Shown here in pieces: positions 7,489-14,486 of a stretch of DNA of 22,115 nucleotides; positions within the stretch are counted from its first letter, which is position 1, and every line of letters starts with the position of its first letter. The notes under the pieces were generated by a model. It had not been told where the DNA came from. It saw only the letters and a program-made list of their open reading frames with translations, and did not search any database. A program made the translations under genes and the position numbers. This DNA comes from Prorocentrum cordatum (lineage: Eukaryota > Sar > Dinophyceae > Prorocentrales > Prorocentraceae), in NCBI GenBank assembly GCA_963575745.1, contig CAUYUJ010016150.1, forward strand, positions 271,596-293,710, given 5' to 3'.

Positions 7489-9434
7489 CACGCAGCCTGC
7501 TGCTGCATGAGCTCTGGGTCGAACTTCGCCTTCGGACCTGGGACCAGCCTCTCGCCGTCGAACTGCGAGTCGTACATGGCTCGGTGCATCTGCTGCTTCT
7601 CCAGGTCGCTCTGCGTGGCGCCGGCACTCATGACGTAGCTCCGTCCAGAGGCAGTGACTACGCGCGGGGCTCCAGATGCGGCTGGAGATGCCGTCGCAGC
7701 GGCAGGCGCACCTGAGCTCGCGGCTCCTGGAGGCGCTGGAAGATGAGCACGTCGTCGAACTCCCTCCATGTTCTTCCACACGCTTCCGACCCCCTGCTGC
7801 TCGGGAGATGTAGGCAGCGAACGCTCTGGCGGAGGTGCCTGCTCACGTCGCCTCTGCAGGCCGTCGTAGACCTCGCCTGGGTTCAACCGGGTATGCATCT
7901 CCGACTCCTGCTTCTCTATCAGCGCGAGGCGGTCCAGCAGCTCGGCTTTGTCACGCTGCAAGACCTCCAGTCGTTTCTTCTCCTCGCTCTTCCTCACGTC
8001 CTCGGAGGCTCCTGCCATGACCCAGTCCTCGTCCTTCGGAGCGGCGGCGGCGGCTTCCCCAGTCGGTGCGGCGGACGGTAGTCCTGGCGCAGCTCCGTCT
8101 GGGATGTCCCCGGAAGGCTCTCCCGGAACATTTGATCCTTTCGTCTTCGATGCCCCCTTCGCCGACGGCGCCGCTGCGGCGTCCACCGCGAATGCTGGAT
8201 GGGCCTTCGCAGGGCCACTACTTGGAGAGAAATCCGGCTTCTCGCAGCGGCGCGTGTAGAGGTTGAGGCGCACGATGCGGTCGTTCTTCGTGATGAAGTG
8301 GATGGTCGCCGGCGGCGTCAGGTAATCCCTAAAGATGTCCTGGCGCGGATGCCAGCTGCAGAAGATCTCGCCCATCTCCTCCGGCGTGAACGGCAGCTCC
8401 TTATCCTCGCGCCGCTGATCGTTATCGTCCTCGCTGGCCTCATCCTCCTCGCTGGCCTCATCCTCCTTCTTCACCTCGGCCTCCTTCTTCACTTCCCTGC
8501 TGCTTCTCGCCTTCTTCCTCTCTTTCAGATCTTCCTTGCTGCTCCTCGCCTTCTTCTTCTCTTTCTTCTCTTCCTTCTCACCGCGGCCTCCCGGCGCGCT
8601 CCGCGACCTCGAACGCGACGAGGCCCCCGCCTCGGGCGGAGGAGGGGCGCGATGCTCACGGAGAACAGCTCCCCGATCGCGGTGGCGGTCGTCACGACGA
8701 TCTCGACGATGATCGTCGCGGTGCTTGGTGTCGCGGCCTCCGCCTTCACCGCGCCGATCGTCGCGGTGCTTGGTGTCGCGATTTCCGCCCATCACGATCT
8801 TAAACGTAGTCGCCGTGATCTCATCGAGATCCACCTCAGCCGCCGTGCAAGGCTTCGACGTGGTTAGCTGCAGCCGCATAAGCCGACCCTGGACGAAGTC
8901 GATGGCCTCGAAGCGGCCTTGCTTGCAGAAGATGGGCCCCTTGTTCTCCGCACGCTCCGCGATGTGATGGACCGTCGCAAGGTCAGGAAACTCCAACTCC
9001 ACGCTGTGCCCCTTTGCGTGCGGGTTGGCCAGGATGCGATGGCAACGCACGCATGCATCCTCGTCCTGCTGATCCTCGCCGCGCCTTGCAAGGGCGCGCG
9101 CGCGTTCATCGCTGCCCTGTTCTGGGCCATCGTCGGTCTTCTGGTATAAACGTGGTGCAGGCATGCTCTCGGGTCGAGGGTTCCCGGCAGAACTCCCCGG
9201 AGCATCGGCTCGAACCTCTCCCGAATGCCTCCGGGCAGGCGCCGACAGGGGAACGCGGCGCCACGGCGCGCGGCCACGACGCTCTTCGGCACTACCAGCC
9301 ATGCCAACCCAGTGGATGACCGGCCCACGCACCTGCCTTGGCACCGGCGGCTTCGCAGAGCTCCGCTGGTTGGGCGACGCTGGCTGGCCACTCTTAGGCC
9401 CGGTCTTGTTGCGCGGCTCGCGCTCGCCAACTCT
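7467..9434 (-). CDS. Copia polyprotein linker: unknown domains and coiled coil
   Basis: About 650 codons between nucleocapsid and protease, free of stops. I recognise no named family over most of it. In order (residues counted from 9344): a Pro/Arg-rich start; CVRCHRI near 98-104, a possible CxxC zinc ligand pair; a first IFC...RLMRLQLTTSKPC module (138-166); an Arg/Asp/His-rich stretch with a repeated RDTKHRDD; an RSRSRS stretch and a Lys/Glu-rich stretch (245-310); a second IFC...RIVRLNLYTRRC module (327-367); an Ala/Pro-rich spacer; a strong coiled-coil candidate at about 448-487; and a Pro-rich tail. It is translated with Gag-Pol, entered from the gag frame near 9430 and left near 7490 by frame changes. 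It could extend the particle shell or bind nucleic acid; that is inference. Confidence 0.75.
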   Translation of the reverse strand, partial: RVGEREPRNKTGPKSGQPASPNQRSSAKPPVPRQVRGPVIHWVGMAGSAEERRGRAPWRRVPLSAPARRHSGEVRADAPGSSAGNPRPESMPAPRLYQKTDDGPEQGSDERARALARRGEDQQDEDACVRCHRILANPHAKGHSVELEFPDLATVHHIAERAENKGPIFCKQGRFEAIDFVQGRLMRLQLTTSKPCTAAEVDLDEITATTFKIVMGGNRDTKHRDDRRGEGGGRDTKHRDDHRRDRRDDRHRDRGAVLREHRAPPPPEAGASSRSRSRSAPGGRGEKEEKKEKKKARSSKEDLKERKKARSSREVKKEAEVKKEDEASEEDEASEDDNDQRREDKELPFTPEEMGEIFCSWHPRQDIFRDYLTPPATIHFITKNDRIVRLNLYTRRCEKPDFSPSSGPAKAHPAFAVDAAAAPSAKGASKTKGSNVPGEPSGDIPDGAAPGLPSAAPTGEAAAAAPKDEDWVMAGASEDVRKSEEKKRLEVLQRDKAELLDRLALIEKQESEMHTRLNPGEVYDGLQRRREQAPPPERSLPTSPEQQGVGSVWKNMEGVRRRAHLPAPPGAASSGAPAAATASPAASGAPRVVTASGRSYVMSAGATQSDLEKQQMHRAMYDSQFDGERLVPGPKAKFDPELMQQQAACLIRLTS
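8711..8780 (-). repeat. Pair of 25-bp direct repeats within the linker
   Basis: The same 25 bp occur at 8711-8735 and 8756-8780, 45 bp apart. They encode the duplicated RDTKHRDD segment of the Arg/Asp/His-rich region and keep frame (45 bp is 15 codons), indicating an in-frame duplication. Confidence 0.9.
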
Positions 9435-9591
9435 TTACCTTGGGGCACTCCGGGTCGCCACGCCAGTGGCCGGACTGATCGCAGTCAGCGCACCGGCTGT
9501 TGCCTTTGCGCTGGCCGGTCGTCCTGCGACCCGCCTGGAAGGAGCCGCTGGCGTTGATCTTCTTGGGGTCCCGCTGCCGAGGGGCAACGAA
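9397..9591 (-). CDS. gag: Copia Gag nucleocapsid zinc knuckle
   Basis: This is the same frame as gag but beyond its TGA at 9592-9594. After a basic stretch it encodes SRCADCDQSGHWRGDPECPK, a zinc knuckle with spacing CX2CX4HX6C; the first Cys codon is at 9490-9492. The usual retroelement knuckle is CX2CX4HX4C, so the last interval is two residues longer. Nucleocapsid knuckles bind the element RNA for packaging. The frame meets TAA at 9394-9396, while the linker frame opens from 9434, so the join lies between them. The knuckle's position just beyond the gag TGA shows that this stop is within, not at the end of, the original protein. Confidence 0.85.
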
Positions 9592-10725
9592 TCAGCGCTT
9601 CTGACGCTGCACTGCCGTCTTCTGCTTGGCCCTCCACCCGGCCAAGAACGCCTCCTGAAGATCCTCCGGTGCCTCGTACTCCTCGTCGTCAGGCCCGTTG
9701 TCCGACGCCAGCTCCTCGTCGACCTCGGCGCCGTCCTCGAAGAAGATCCCCTCGCCCCCTCCGGGGTCTCCGTCGTCCTGGTCGTATGCTTCCCCCTCGT
9801 CGTGCTGCGCCTCCTCCAGGTCGCCGTCGTGTTCATCGTAGTCGTCACCGTTCTCCACCTCGTGCACGTGCTGGCCAGGGCGGCCTCGAAGTACGAATGG
9901 CCTGCGAGCCAGGGGAGGGTGCGGGAAGCGACCGCCCGAGCTCCCGGAGGGGCGCCCGTGCTCACGCTGCGCCGCCACAAACGGCGAGCGGCGAGGAAGC
10001 ACCGAGCGCTTCTCGGTGTCGTGCAGCTTCGAGTAGGCTGCCTTCAGCACGACCTCAATGCGCTTCGAGTCGTAGACGCCGCCGCAGTTGAAGAGCACCT
10101 GCGCTCGCTCTCTTTGCGACAGCCCAGCACCACGGAGCATCTTGCTCGCTAGCGCGCGATCGCTGATCGCTGAAATGGGATCCTCGAGCTGCAACTCCAT
10201 GCGCTTCTTCTGCAAGTACGTCGTCCAGTCCATGATGGGCTGCCCTGCCCGACGGTGAGCACGCTCCCACTCCTGATGCGCCTGATCCAGGCGCTCGTGA
10301 TCCATCTTCTCGAAGGCGTCATCGTAGATAGCATCGATGGTCTCGAGCGTGTCCTCGCGCCGGAGGTCCGACGCGTCAAGTACCTCGATGAGCTCCTTGG
10401 CCCGACCTGTCACCTGGCTGTAGATGATCAGGCCCAGCTCTACGTCGGAGAGCTGGTTGAGATTGCGGATGACCTCCACGGCCTTGCGCCACTCTCGGTA
10501 CTTCTTGGTGCTAGTGCCGACGGCACCGTCGAAGTCCGGGAGCTTCACTTGTGACAGCAGTAGGCGCGCGCGCCTGGGACCGCTGTCGCCACCGCGATCC
10601 CGCTGCAAGGCCAGGATCTCCCTCTGGGTCTCGGCCATCACGCGCAGGACCGCGTGCAGGTCCGGAGAACCTGCGCCGGCGGAGGACACCGCCTCCGCGT
10701 CCGAGCCGTCCTGGCTGCCGGCCAT
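9592..10725 (-). CDS. gag: Copia Gag capsid protein
   Basis: 377 codons. The ATG at 10723-10725 is in a strong context (GCCGCCATGG on the minus strand) and is 79 nt downstream of the 5' LTR. After a short low-complexity head and a helix (LHAVLRVMAETQREIL) comes a copia Gag/UBN2-like helical capsid region: LPDFDG, YREWRKAVEVIRNL, LGLIIYSQVTGRAKELI, LDQAHQEWERAHRRAGQPIMDW, then DRALASKMLRGAGLSQRERAQVL cut short here by length limits is visible in the sequence. An Arg/Gly/Pro-rich spacer and a very acidic tail rich in Asp, Glu and Gly follow. The frame stops at TGA 9592-9594 right before the basic nucleocapsid part. It would form the particle shell. Confidence 0.88.
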   Translation of the reverse strand: MAGSQDGSDAEAVSSAGAGSPDLHAVLRVMAETQREILALQRDRGGDSGPRRARLLLSQVKLPDFDGAVGTSTKKYREWRKAVEVIRNLNQLSDVELGLIIYSQVTGRAKELIEVLDASDLRREDTLETIDAIYDDAFEKMDHERLDQAHQEWERAHRRAGQPIMDWTTYLQKKRMELQLEDPISAISDRALASKMLRGAGLSQRERAQVLFNCGGVYDSKRIEVVLKAAYSKLHDTEKRSVLPRRSPFVAAQREHGRPSGSSGGRFPHPPLARRPFVLRGRPGQHVHEVENGDDYDEHDGDLEEAQHDEGEAYDQDDGDPGGGEGIFFEDGAEVDEELASDNGPDDEEYEAPEDLQEAFLAGWRAKQKTAVQRQKR

Positions 10726-10791
10726 GGCGGCGCGCGCGGGTGGTCACAGCCACCCGAGCAGAGCACGCAGTGCGTCCGCTGGAGCTTACAA

Positions 10792-10803
10792 GCTCCGCTA
10801 CCA
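10792..10803 (-). other. Primer-binding site, initiator-Met tRNA type
   Basis: One base inside the 5' LTR the minus strand reads TGGTAGCGGAGC. It begins TGG, complementary to tRNA CCA, and TGGTAGCG matches the start of the known yeast Ty1 primer site, which is complementary to initiator-Met tRNA. It is where minus-strand cDNA synthesis should start. The host tRNA itself is not in this window. Confidence 0.8.
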
Positions 10804-10804
10804 A

Positions 10805-10986
10805 TGTCAGTGCAGTTCTTTTTGCTCGGACCGCGCGGCGGTCAAACTGCGGGTGCAGTCCCAGGGCCCTAGGACTAGGGCCAAAACGGCGGCGGGCAGC
10901 GTGCACGCCACAAACATGAAAAGTATGCGCATCATGCTCACAAGGCGGCACGGGCGGCAGAGGGGCAGGGGAGTGCCCTCTTCACA
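10805..10986 (-). repeat. 5' LTR (element orientation)
   Basis: 182 bp, 180 identical to 1354-1535. It lies upstream of gag in the element's orientation and should therefore hold the promoter and start of the genomic RNA. I cannot point to a TATA box. The same three palindromes are present as in the other LTR. A 79-nt leader separates it from the gag start codon. Confidence 0.97.
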
Positions 10987-10991
10987 AGATG
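10987..10991. repeat. Target-site duplication, right copy
   Basis: AGATG directly follows the right LTR and pairs with GGATG at 1349-1353 (GATG shared). This places the element's outer boundaries exactly and indicates integrase-mediated insertion. Confidence 0.75.
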
Positions 10992-11059
10992 TTCTTCGGT
11001 ACGTAGTCGTGGTGAAGTGGCCCGGCTAGCACCTGGGAGCCACGCGTCCGCCCCAGTGC
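10992..11059. other. Short unique right flank
   Basis: A 68-bp non-repetitive stretch between the target-site duplication and the first pyrimidine-rich block. No gene or site recognised. Confidence 0.6.
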
Positions 11060-11204
11060 CTCCGCCGCCTCCTTCTCCTCCTCCTTCTTCTCCTCCTCCT
11101 CCTCCACCTCCTCCTCCCTCCTCCCACCACCTCATCCTCCCCGTTTTCCTCCCCCTTGCCCCCTTCCCCGCCCCCGTCCTCCCGTTCCCTGCCTGGGGGG
11201 GGGG
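11060..11204. repeat. Pyrimidine-rich CTC tract ending in a G-run
   Basis: TCC/CTC repeats degenerate into C- and T-rich sequence up to about 11193, directly followed by an uninterrupted run of about ten G. The abrupt strand switch could form triplex or quadruplex structure. Confidence 0.85.
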
Positions 11205-11344
11205 CCTTCCAGCCGTTCGCGGCCGCAGCCTGGTACTTCCACTGCTGCAGCGCAGCACGTTCCGCGGGCGCATTGGCGTACACCGCCCGGGAAGCCTCGT
11301 CCTCGCCGTCGGCGTCGTCGTCGTTGCAGAGGGTGTCGTCGTCC
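11205..11344 (-). other. Possible coding fragment on the minus strand
   Basis: Between two CTC tracts the minus strand has a stop-free frame with balanced composition, including DEASRAVYANAPAERAALQQ, WKYQAAAANGWKAP and an acidic stretch DDDTLCNDDDADGEDE. It looks more like protein than neighbouring frames but matches no family I recognise, and both ends run into simple repeats. It could be an exon remnant. No start, stop or splice site can be assigned. Confidence 0.25.
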
Positions 11345-11544
11345 GTCCTCCTTCCCTCCTCCTCCTCTCCTTTCCTCCTCCTCCTCCTCTCTACTCCTGC
11401 TCCTGCTCCTGCTCCTACCCCTGCTCCTGCTCTTCCTCCTCCTCCTCCTCCACCTCCTGCTCTCCCTCTTCCTCCTGCTCCTGCTCCTTCTCCTCAACGT
11501 CCTCCTCCTCCTCCTCCTCCTCGTCCTCGTCCTCCTCCTCCTCA
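11345..11544. repeat. CTC/CTG pyrimidine-rich microsatellite block
   Basis: About 200 bp of CTC repeats mixed with TCCTGC and TCGTCC variants. A minus-strand frame from 11897 to 11415 runs through this block and the next one (11747-11889), giving a 160-residue product dominated by Glu and Asp. The acidic composition follows from the repeats, so I do not call a gene. Confidence 0.9.
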
Positions 11545-11746
11545 TTCCAAGTTTTTATCCTCCTCCCTCCCCATTCTTCCTGCTTCGTGTTCGTCCTCCT
11601 CTCGCACTCCTCCTCCCAACCCCTTCCTTGCATTCGGATGTTTATGACGATGGGCGCTTTCGACCACCATGCGCCAAGGGTGTGGCCGGCAGAGAACTGA
11701 GCCCACCAACAGGGGTAAGGCAATCCAGGGCCGCACCACTTCAAGA
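11545..11746. other. Unique spacer between CTC blocks
   Basis: About 200 bp of mixed composition. On the minus strand it encodes the only non-repetitive part of the acidic open frame (including AQFSAGHTLGAWWSKAPIVI). No motif recognised. Confidence 0.5.
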
Positions 11747-11820
11747 CCTCCTCCTCGTCGTCCTCCTCCTCCTCCTCGTCCGTCTCTCCGTCACACGCCT
11801 CGTCCTCGTCCTCCTCCTCC

Positions 11821-11851
<31 letters not shown>

Positions 11852-11889
11852 ACTCCTCCTCCTCCTCCTCCTCCTCCTCGTCCTCCCCT
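11747..11889. repeat. CTC/GTC microsatellite block
   Basis: Mixed CTC and GTC triplets on the plus strand for about 140 bp, giving alternating Glu/Asp codons on the minus strand. Confidence 0.92.
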
Positions 11890-12004
11890 GGAGACATGTG
11901 GGTTCAATGAACGTTGCGAGCCAAATGGACGGGGCGTGAAATCTGTGGCTCTTGGCCGATGCTCGCACATCACGGGCATCCTGGCAAGCACGCACTCGCC
12001 GACC

Positions 12005-12135
12005 AGCCATAACTGGGGGAGCTGTGGTCCCTACCCCCCTGGGGGAACCCATCGCATCGACGATCTCTCGAGAGGGGTGTCGAAATCGATGGGTCCCCCA
12101 GGGGGGTAAGGACCACAGCTCCCCCAGTTGTGGCT
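12005..12135. repeat. 131-bp near-perfect inverted repeat (palindrome)
   Basis: The left arm 12005-12054 pairs with the right arm 12087-12135 with two substitutions and one extra base. The 32-bp centre itself holds smaller symmetric parts (TCGAC/GTCGA and CTCTCGAGAG), so the whole segment can fold into one long hairpin. It has no coding sequence and no obvious target-site duplication. It could be a MITE-like element, a recombination product or the source of a double-stranded RNA. Confidence 0.93.
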
Positions 12136-12859
12136 CCCCTGACTCGTGAAGGAAGAGAATGGACGTTCCTTTCCCTGGCACCGAGGTTTTTAACCCCCAC
12201 GGTTGGGTCTGGCTTCCGAGGGGCCGGAGGGGATTCTTAACGCCCGGGCAGACATTGAATCTAGCGGCGGATCAGGTTTCGCAAGGTGGGCCCGCCATGA
12301 TCTCACATGTGTGCCCGTGCATGAGTAACCCCCTCCACCACTCAACAGCTTCAGGCGAATCACGGTCTCCCCATCTTTCGTCGTTGGTCCTTGGCGAGAC
12401 CGAAATAGAGAACGGTGACCCTGAGCCCTCTTGTGTCGCATGGCCGATCGAGAAGGTCCAGCAGGCCTTGGCCCTGGGGCCTCTCCCCTCCTCCCACTCC
12501 TCTTCCTCCCTCCTCACCCTCCTCGACCTGAATGAGGGGTGGATAAAAGAGCCCTCCCTGAAGAGGTCATGTAGGGCCCCTCTTGGAGCCAGCAGGGGCC
12601 ACAAAGGGGCCTGGAAGTGCCCCTGTAGGGCTATTTTCTTCACCCCCGATATAGGCTACCCCCATTATCATCCGCCCGAGAGGCGCTCGAGAGTACTGCA
12701 TCGTTCCCCAAGCAGGCTTTGCCTACGGGGTCCTGCTCGTAAGAGAAACCTGTGGGCGCGGGGCCCCTCGTCAGAGGCCGCCCTCGTCGGTGCCCGGGGG
12801 TCCTCGGAACTGCTCGGCCCCAGCGTTGCCCGGGGCTCCTCGGCGTTACCTGTGGCAGT
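12136..12859. other. Unique GC-rich stretch without a recognised gene
   Basis: A plus-strand frame is open from 12159 to 13619 (486 codons), but it continues through the degenerate 10-bp repeat and the CTC tract further right and has no recognisable domain. A minus-strand frame (13470-12640) overlaps much of it. Mutually overlapping long frames in GC-rich repeats are expected by chance, so I leave it uncalled. Confidence 0.5.
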
Positions 12860-13090
12860 GCCAAGCAACGCAGAGCACTGCCACGCAATGCCATACGATG
12901 CCAGGCAACGACTAGCAGCGCCAAGCAATATGCCAAGCAATACCAAGCAATGCCAGATATGCAAAGCCAATGTCTCTCAATGCAGCGCCAGGCCAAGCAA
13001 TGCAAAGCCAATGCAAAACAATGCCGAAGGATACGCGAAGCTAACGCCAAACCGTGCGACGAAATGTCAAGAAATGCTGAGCAGTGAATC
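12860..13090. repeat. Degenerate 10-bp tandem repeat (GCCAAGCAAT type)
   Basis: Many variants of GCCAAGCAAT, GCAATGCCAA and GCAAAGCCAAT follow one another for about 230 bp, with a short inverted version (TTGCATTGCAATG) near 13110-13122. The repeat is old, judging by the scatter of substitutions. Confidence 0.8.
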
Positions 13091-13377
13091 CGAAGCAATA
13101 CTTTGCCTTGCATTGCAATGCTCAGCGCTGATTCGAATTGCTTTGGAAGAAGATGGCCCCGAATTGGAGTTCGCGCTGGGTCCTTCCTGCAAAGGCTTAT
13201 CCTACGGGGTTCATGACGATGCGGGTGATGTGAGGAAGGATGGAGGAGGGGAAAGTCCACTCCTCGAGCCTTCTTTCCTGACCCTGGCAAGTACGGGAGA
13301 CCCTGGGCGCAAGGGTCCTTCCGCCCCTGCGGTTGCGCTTGTCTGGCACTCGCGGTCCGGTGCCACGGTTCCTCCGT
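13091..13377. other. Unique spacer
   Basis: About 290 bp of mixed composition between the 10-bp repeat and the next CTC tract. Nothing recognised. Confidence 0.5.
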
Positions 13378-13505
13378 CATCCTGCTCCTCGTCCTCTTCC
13401 TCCTACTCCTCCTCCTGCCCCCCTCCTCCTCCTCCTCCTCCTCCTTCTCCTCCTCCTCCTGGTCCTCCATCTCCTCCTCCTCCTCCTGCCCCTCCTCCTC
13501 GTAGC
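13378..13505. repeat. CTC/TCC microsatellite block
   Basis: About 128 bp of CTC and CCT triplets on the plus strand, translating to Ser, then Pro runs in the long plus-strand frame. Confidence 0.92.
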
Positions 13506-13558
13506 CCCGCTCCCAATCCCCCCACTCATTGTCCTCCGTGGCCTCCCTCCGGGAATAA

Positions 13559-13645
13559 GACCGATCACAACCTCATCGGACCGATCGTAAACCACTTCGG
13601 TCTGATTGCAACCACTTGAAACGGACTGATCGCAACCTAAAACAG
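13559..13645. repeat. Degenerate ~21-bp tandem repeat, four units
   Basis: Units begin near 13559, 13579, 13600 and 13623 and share the core GACCGATCGCAACC with substitutions. A fifth fragment (GGATTGCAACCGATCC) lies near 13677. Confidence 0.75.
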
Positions 13646-13695
13646 ATTCCTATACAAACCTGTCAGGAGAACACCGGATTGCAACCGATCCAAGA

Positions 13696-14430
13696 GCTCC
13701 TGCTGAGGCCTCTGAAAGGCTTCTCTGAGGCCTCTGCGAAGCCTCTGCGAGGCTTCTGAATGGCCTCTACGAAGCCTGTGCGAGGTTTCTGAGAGGCCTC
13801 TGCTCTGCGAGGCCTCTCCCAGGCTTCTGAGAGACCTCTGCGAAGCCTCTGCGAGGCTTCTGCGAGGCTTCTGCGAGGCTTCTGAGAGGCCTCTGCGAAG
13901 CCTCTGCGAGGCTTCTGAGAGGCCTCTGCGAAGCCTCTGCGAGGCCTCTGCGAAGCCTCTGCGAGGCTTCTGAGAGGCCTCTGCGAAGCCTCTGCGAGGC
14001 CTCTGCGAAGCCTCTGCGAGGCTTCTGAGAGGCTTCTGCGAAGACTCTGAGAGGCCTCTGCGAAGCCTCTGCGAGGCCTCGACGAAGCCTCTGCAAGGCC
14101 TCTGCGAGGCTTCTGAGAGGCCTATGCGAAGCCTCTGCGAGGCCTCTGCGAGGCTTCTGAGAGACCTCTGCGAGGCCTCTGAACAAAAAGGCTTCTCTGA
14201 GGCCTCTGCAAGGCTTCTCAGGAGCCTCTGACAAAAAGGCTTCTCTGGGGCCTCTGCGAGGTTTCTCTAAGGCTTCTCTGAGGCCTCTGCGAAGCTTCTC
14301 TGAAGCCTCTGCGAGGCTTCTGAGAGGCTTCTCTGAAGCCTCTGCAAGGCTTCTGACAAGCTTCTGAGAAGCCTCTGAAAAGCTTCTGAAAAGGCTTGTG
14401 AAAAAAAGGCTTCTGAGAGGCCTCTGAATT
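13696..14430. repeat. 11-bp satellite (CCTCTGCGAGG family), about 735 bp
   Basis: Built from 11-bp units in three main flavours (CCTCTGCGAAG, CCTCTGCGAGG, CTTCTGAGAGG), often in 22- or 33-bp higher-order groups. Regularity is best between about 13830 and 14170 and decays on the right, where insertions such as ACAAAAAGG appear. A minus-strand frame (14450-13767, 227 codons) is open throughout. Because three 11-bp units make 33 bp, it shows an 11-residue period of the type SLAEASQRPLR. I treat the frame as a by-product of the repeat. Confidence 0.93.
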
Positions 14431-14486
14431 ATGCTAACGGAGTTCCCCACATAAAGATGCTACGGGGTTCCATTGCTTCTTGTCTG

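Larger units (their letters stand above)
1354..10986 (-). mobile_element. Full-length Ty1/copia LTR retrotransposon
   Basis: A complete element of 9,633 bp on the minus strand. Visible in the sequence are two 182-bp LTRs (1354-1535 and 10805-10986) with TG...CA termini, a near-perfect 5-bp target duplication, a tRNA-type primer-binding site, and Gag, zinc knuckle, protease, integrase, RT and RNase H in that order. Integrase upstream of RT is diagnostic of copia. Typical copia elements are about 5 kb; this one is nearly twice that because about 3 kb of extra protein lies between nucleocapsid and integrase. I see no clear polypurine tract next to the 3' LTR. The coding path has three in-frame TGA codons (9592-9594, 5890-5892, 5719-5721) and five frame changes (near 9430, 7490, 5277, 4435 and 2868), so autonomous activity of this copy is doubtful. 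Confidence 0.97.

Noticed and set aside
9430-9460. Intron with GTAAAG donor at the nucleocapsid-linker join
   Set aside because: AAG|GTAAAG looks like a donor, but any intron reaching the linker frame would be only about 20 nt, far below usual sizes; an indel is simpler.
12159-13619. 486-codon plus-strand open frame as a gene
   Set aside because: It crosses a degenerate 10-bp repeat and a CTC tract, has no known domain, and overlaps a long minus-strand frame. GC-rich repeats often lack stops.
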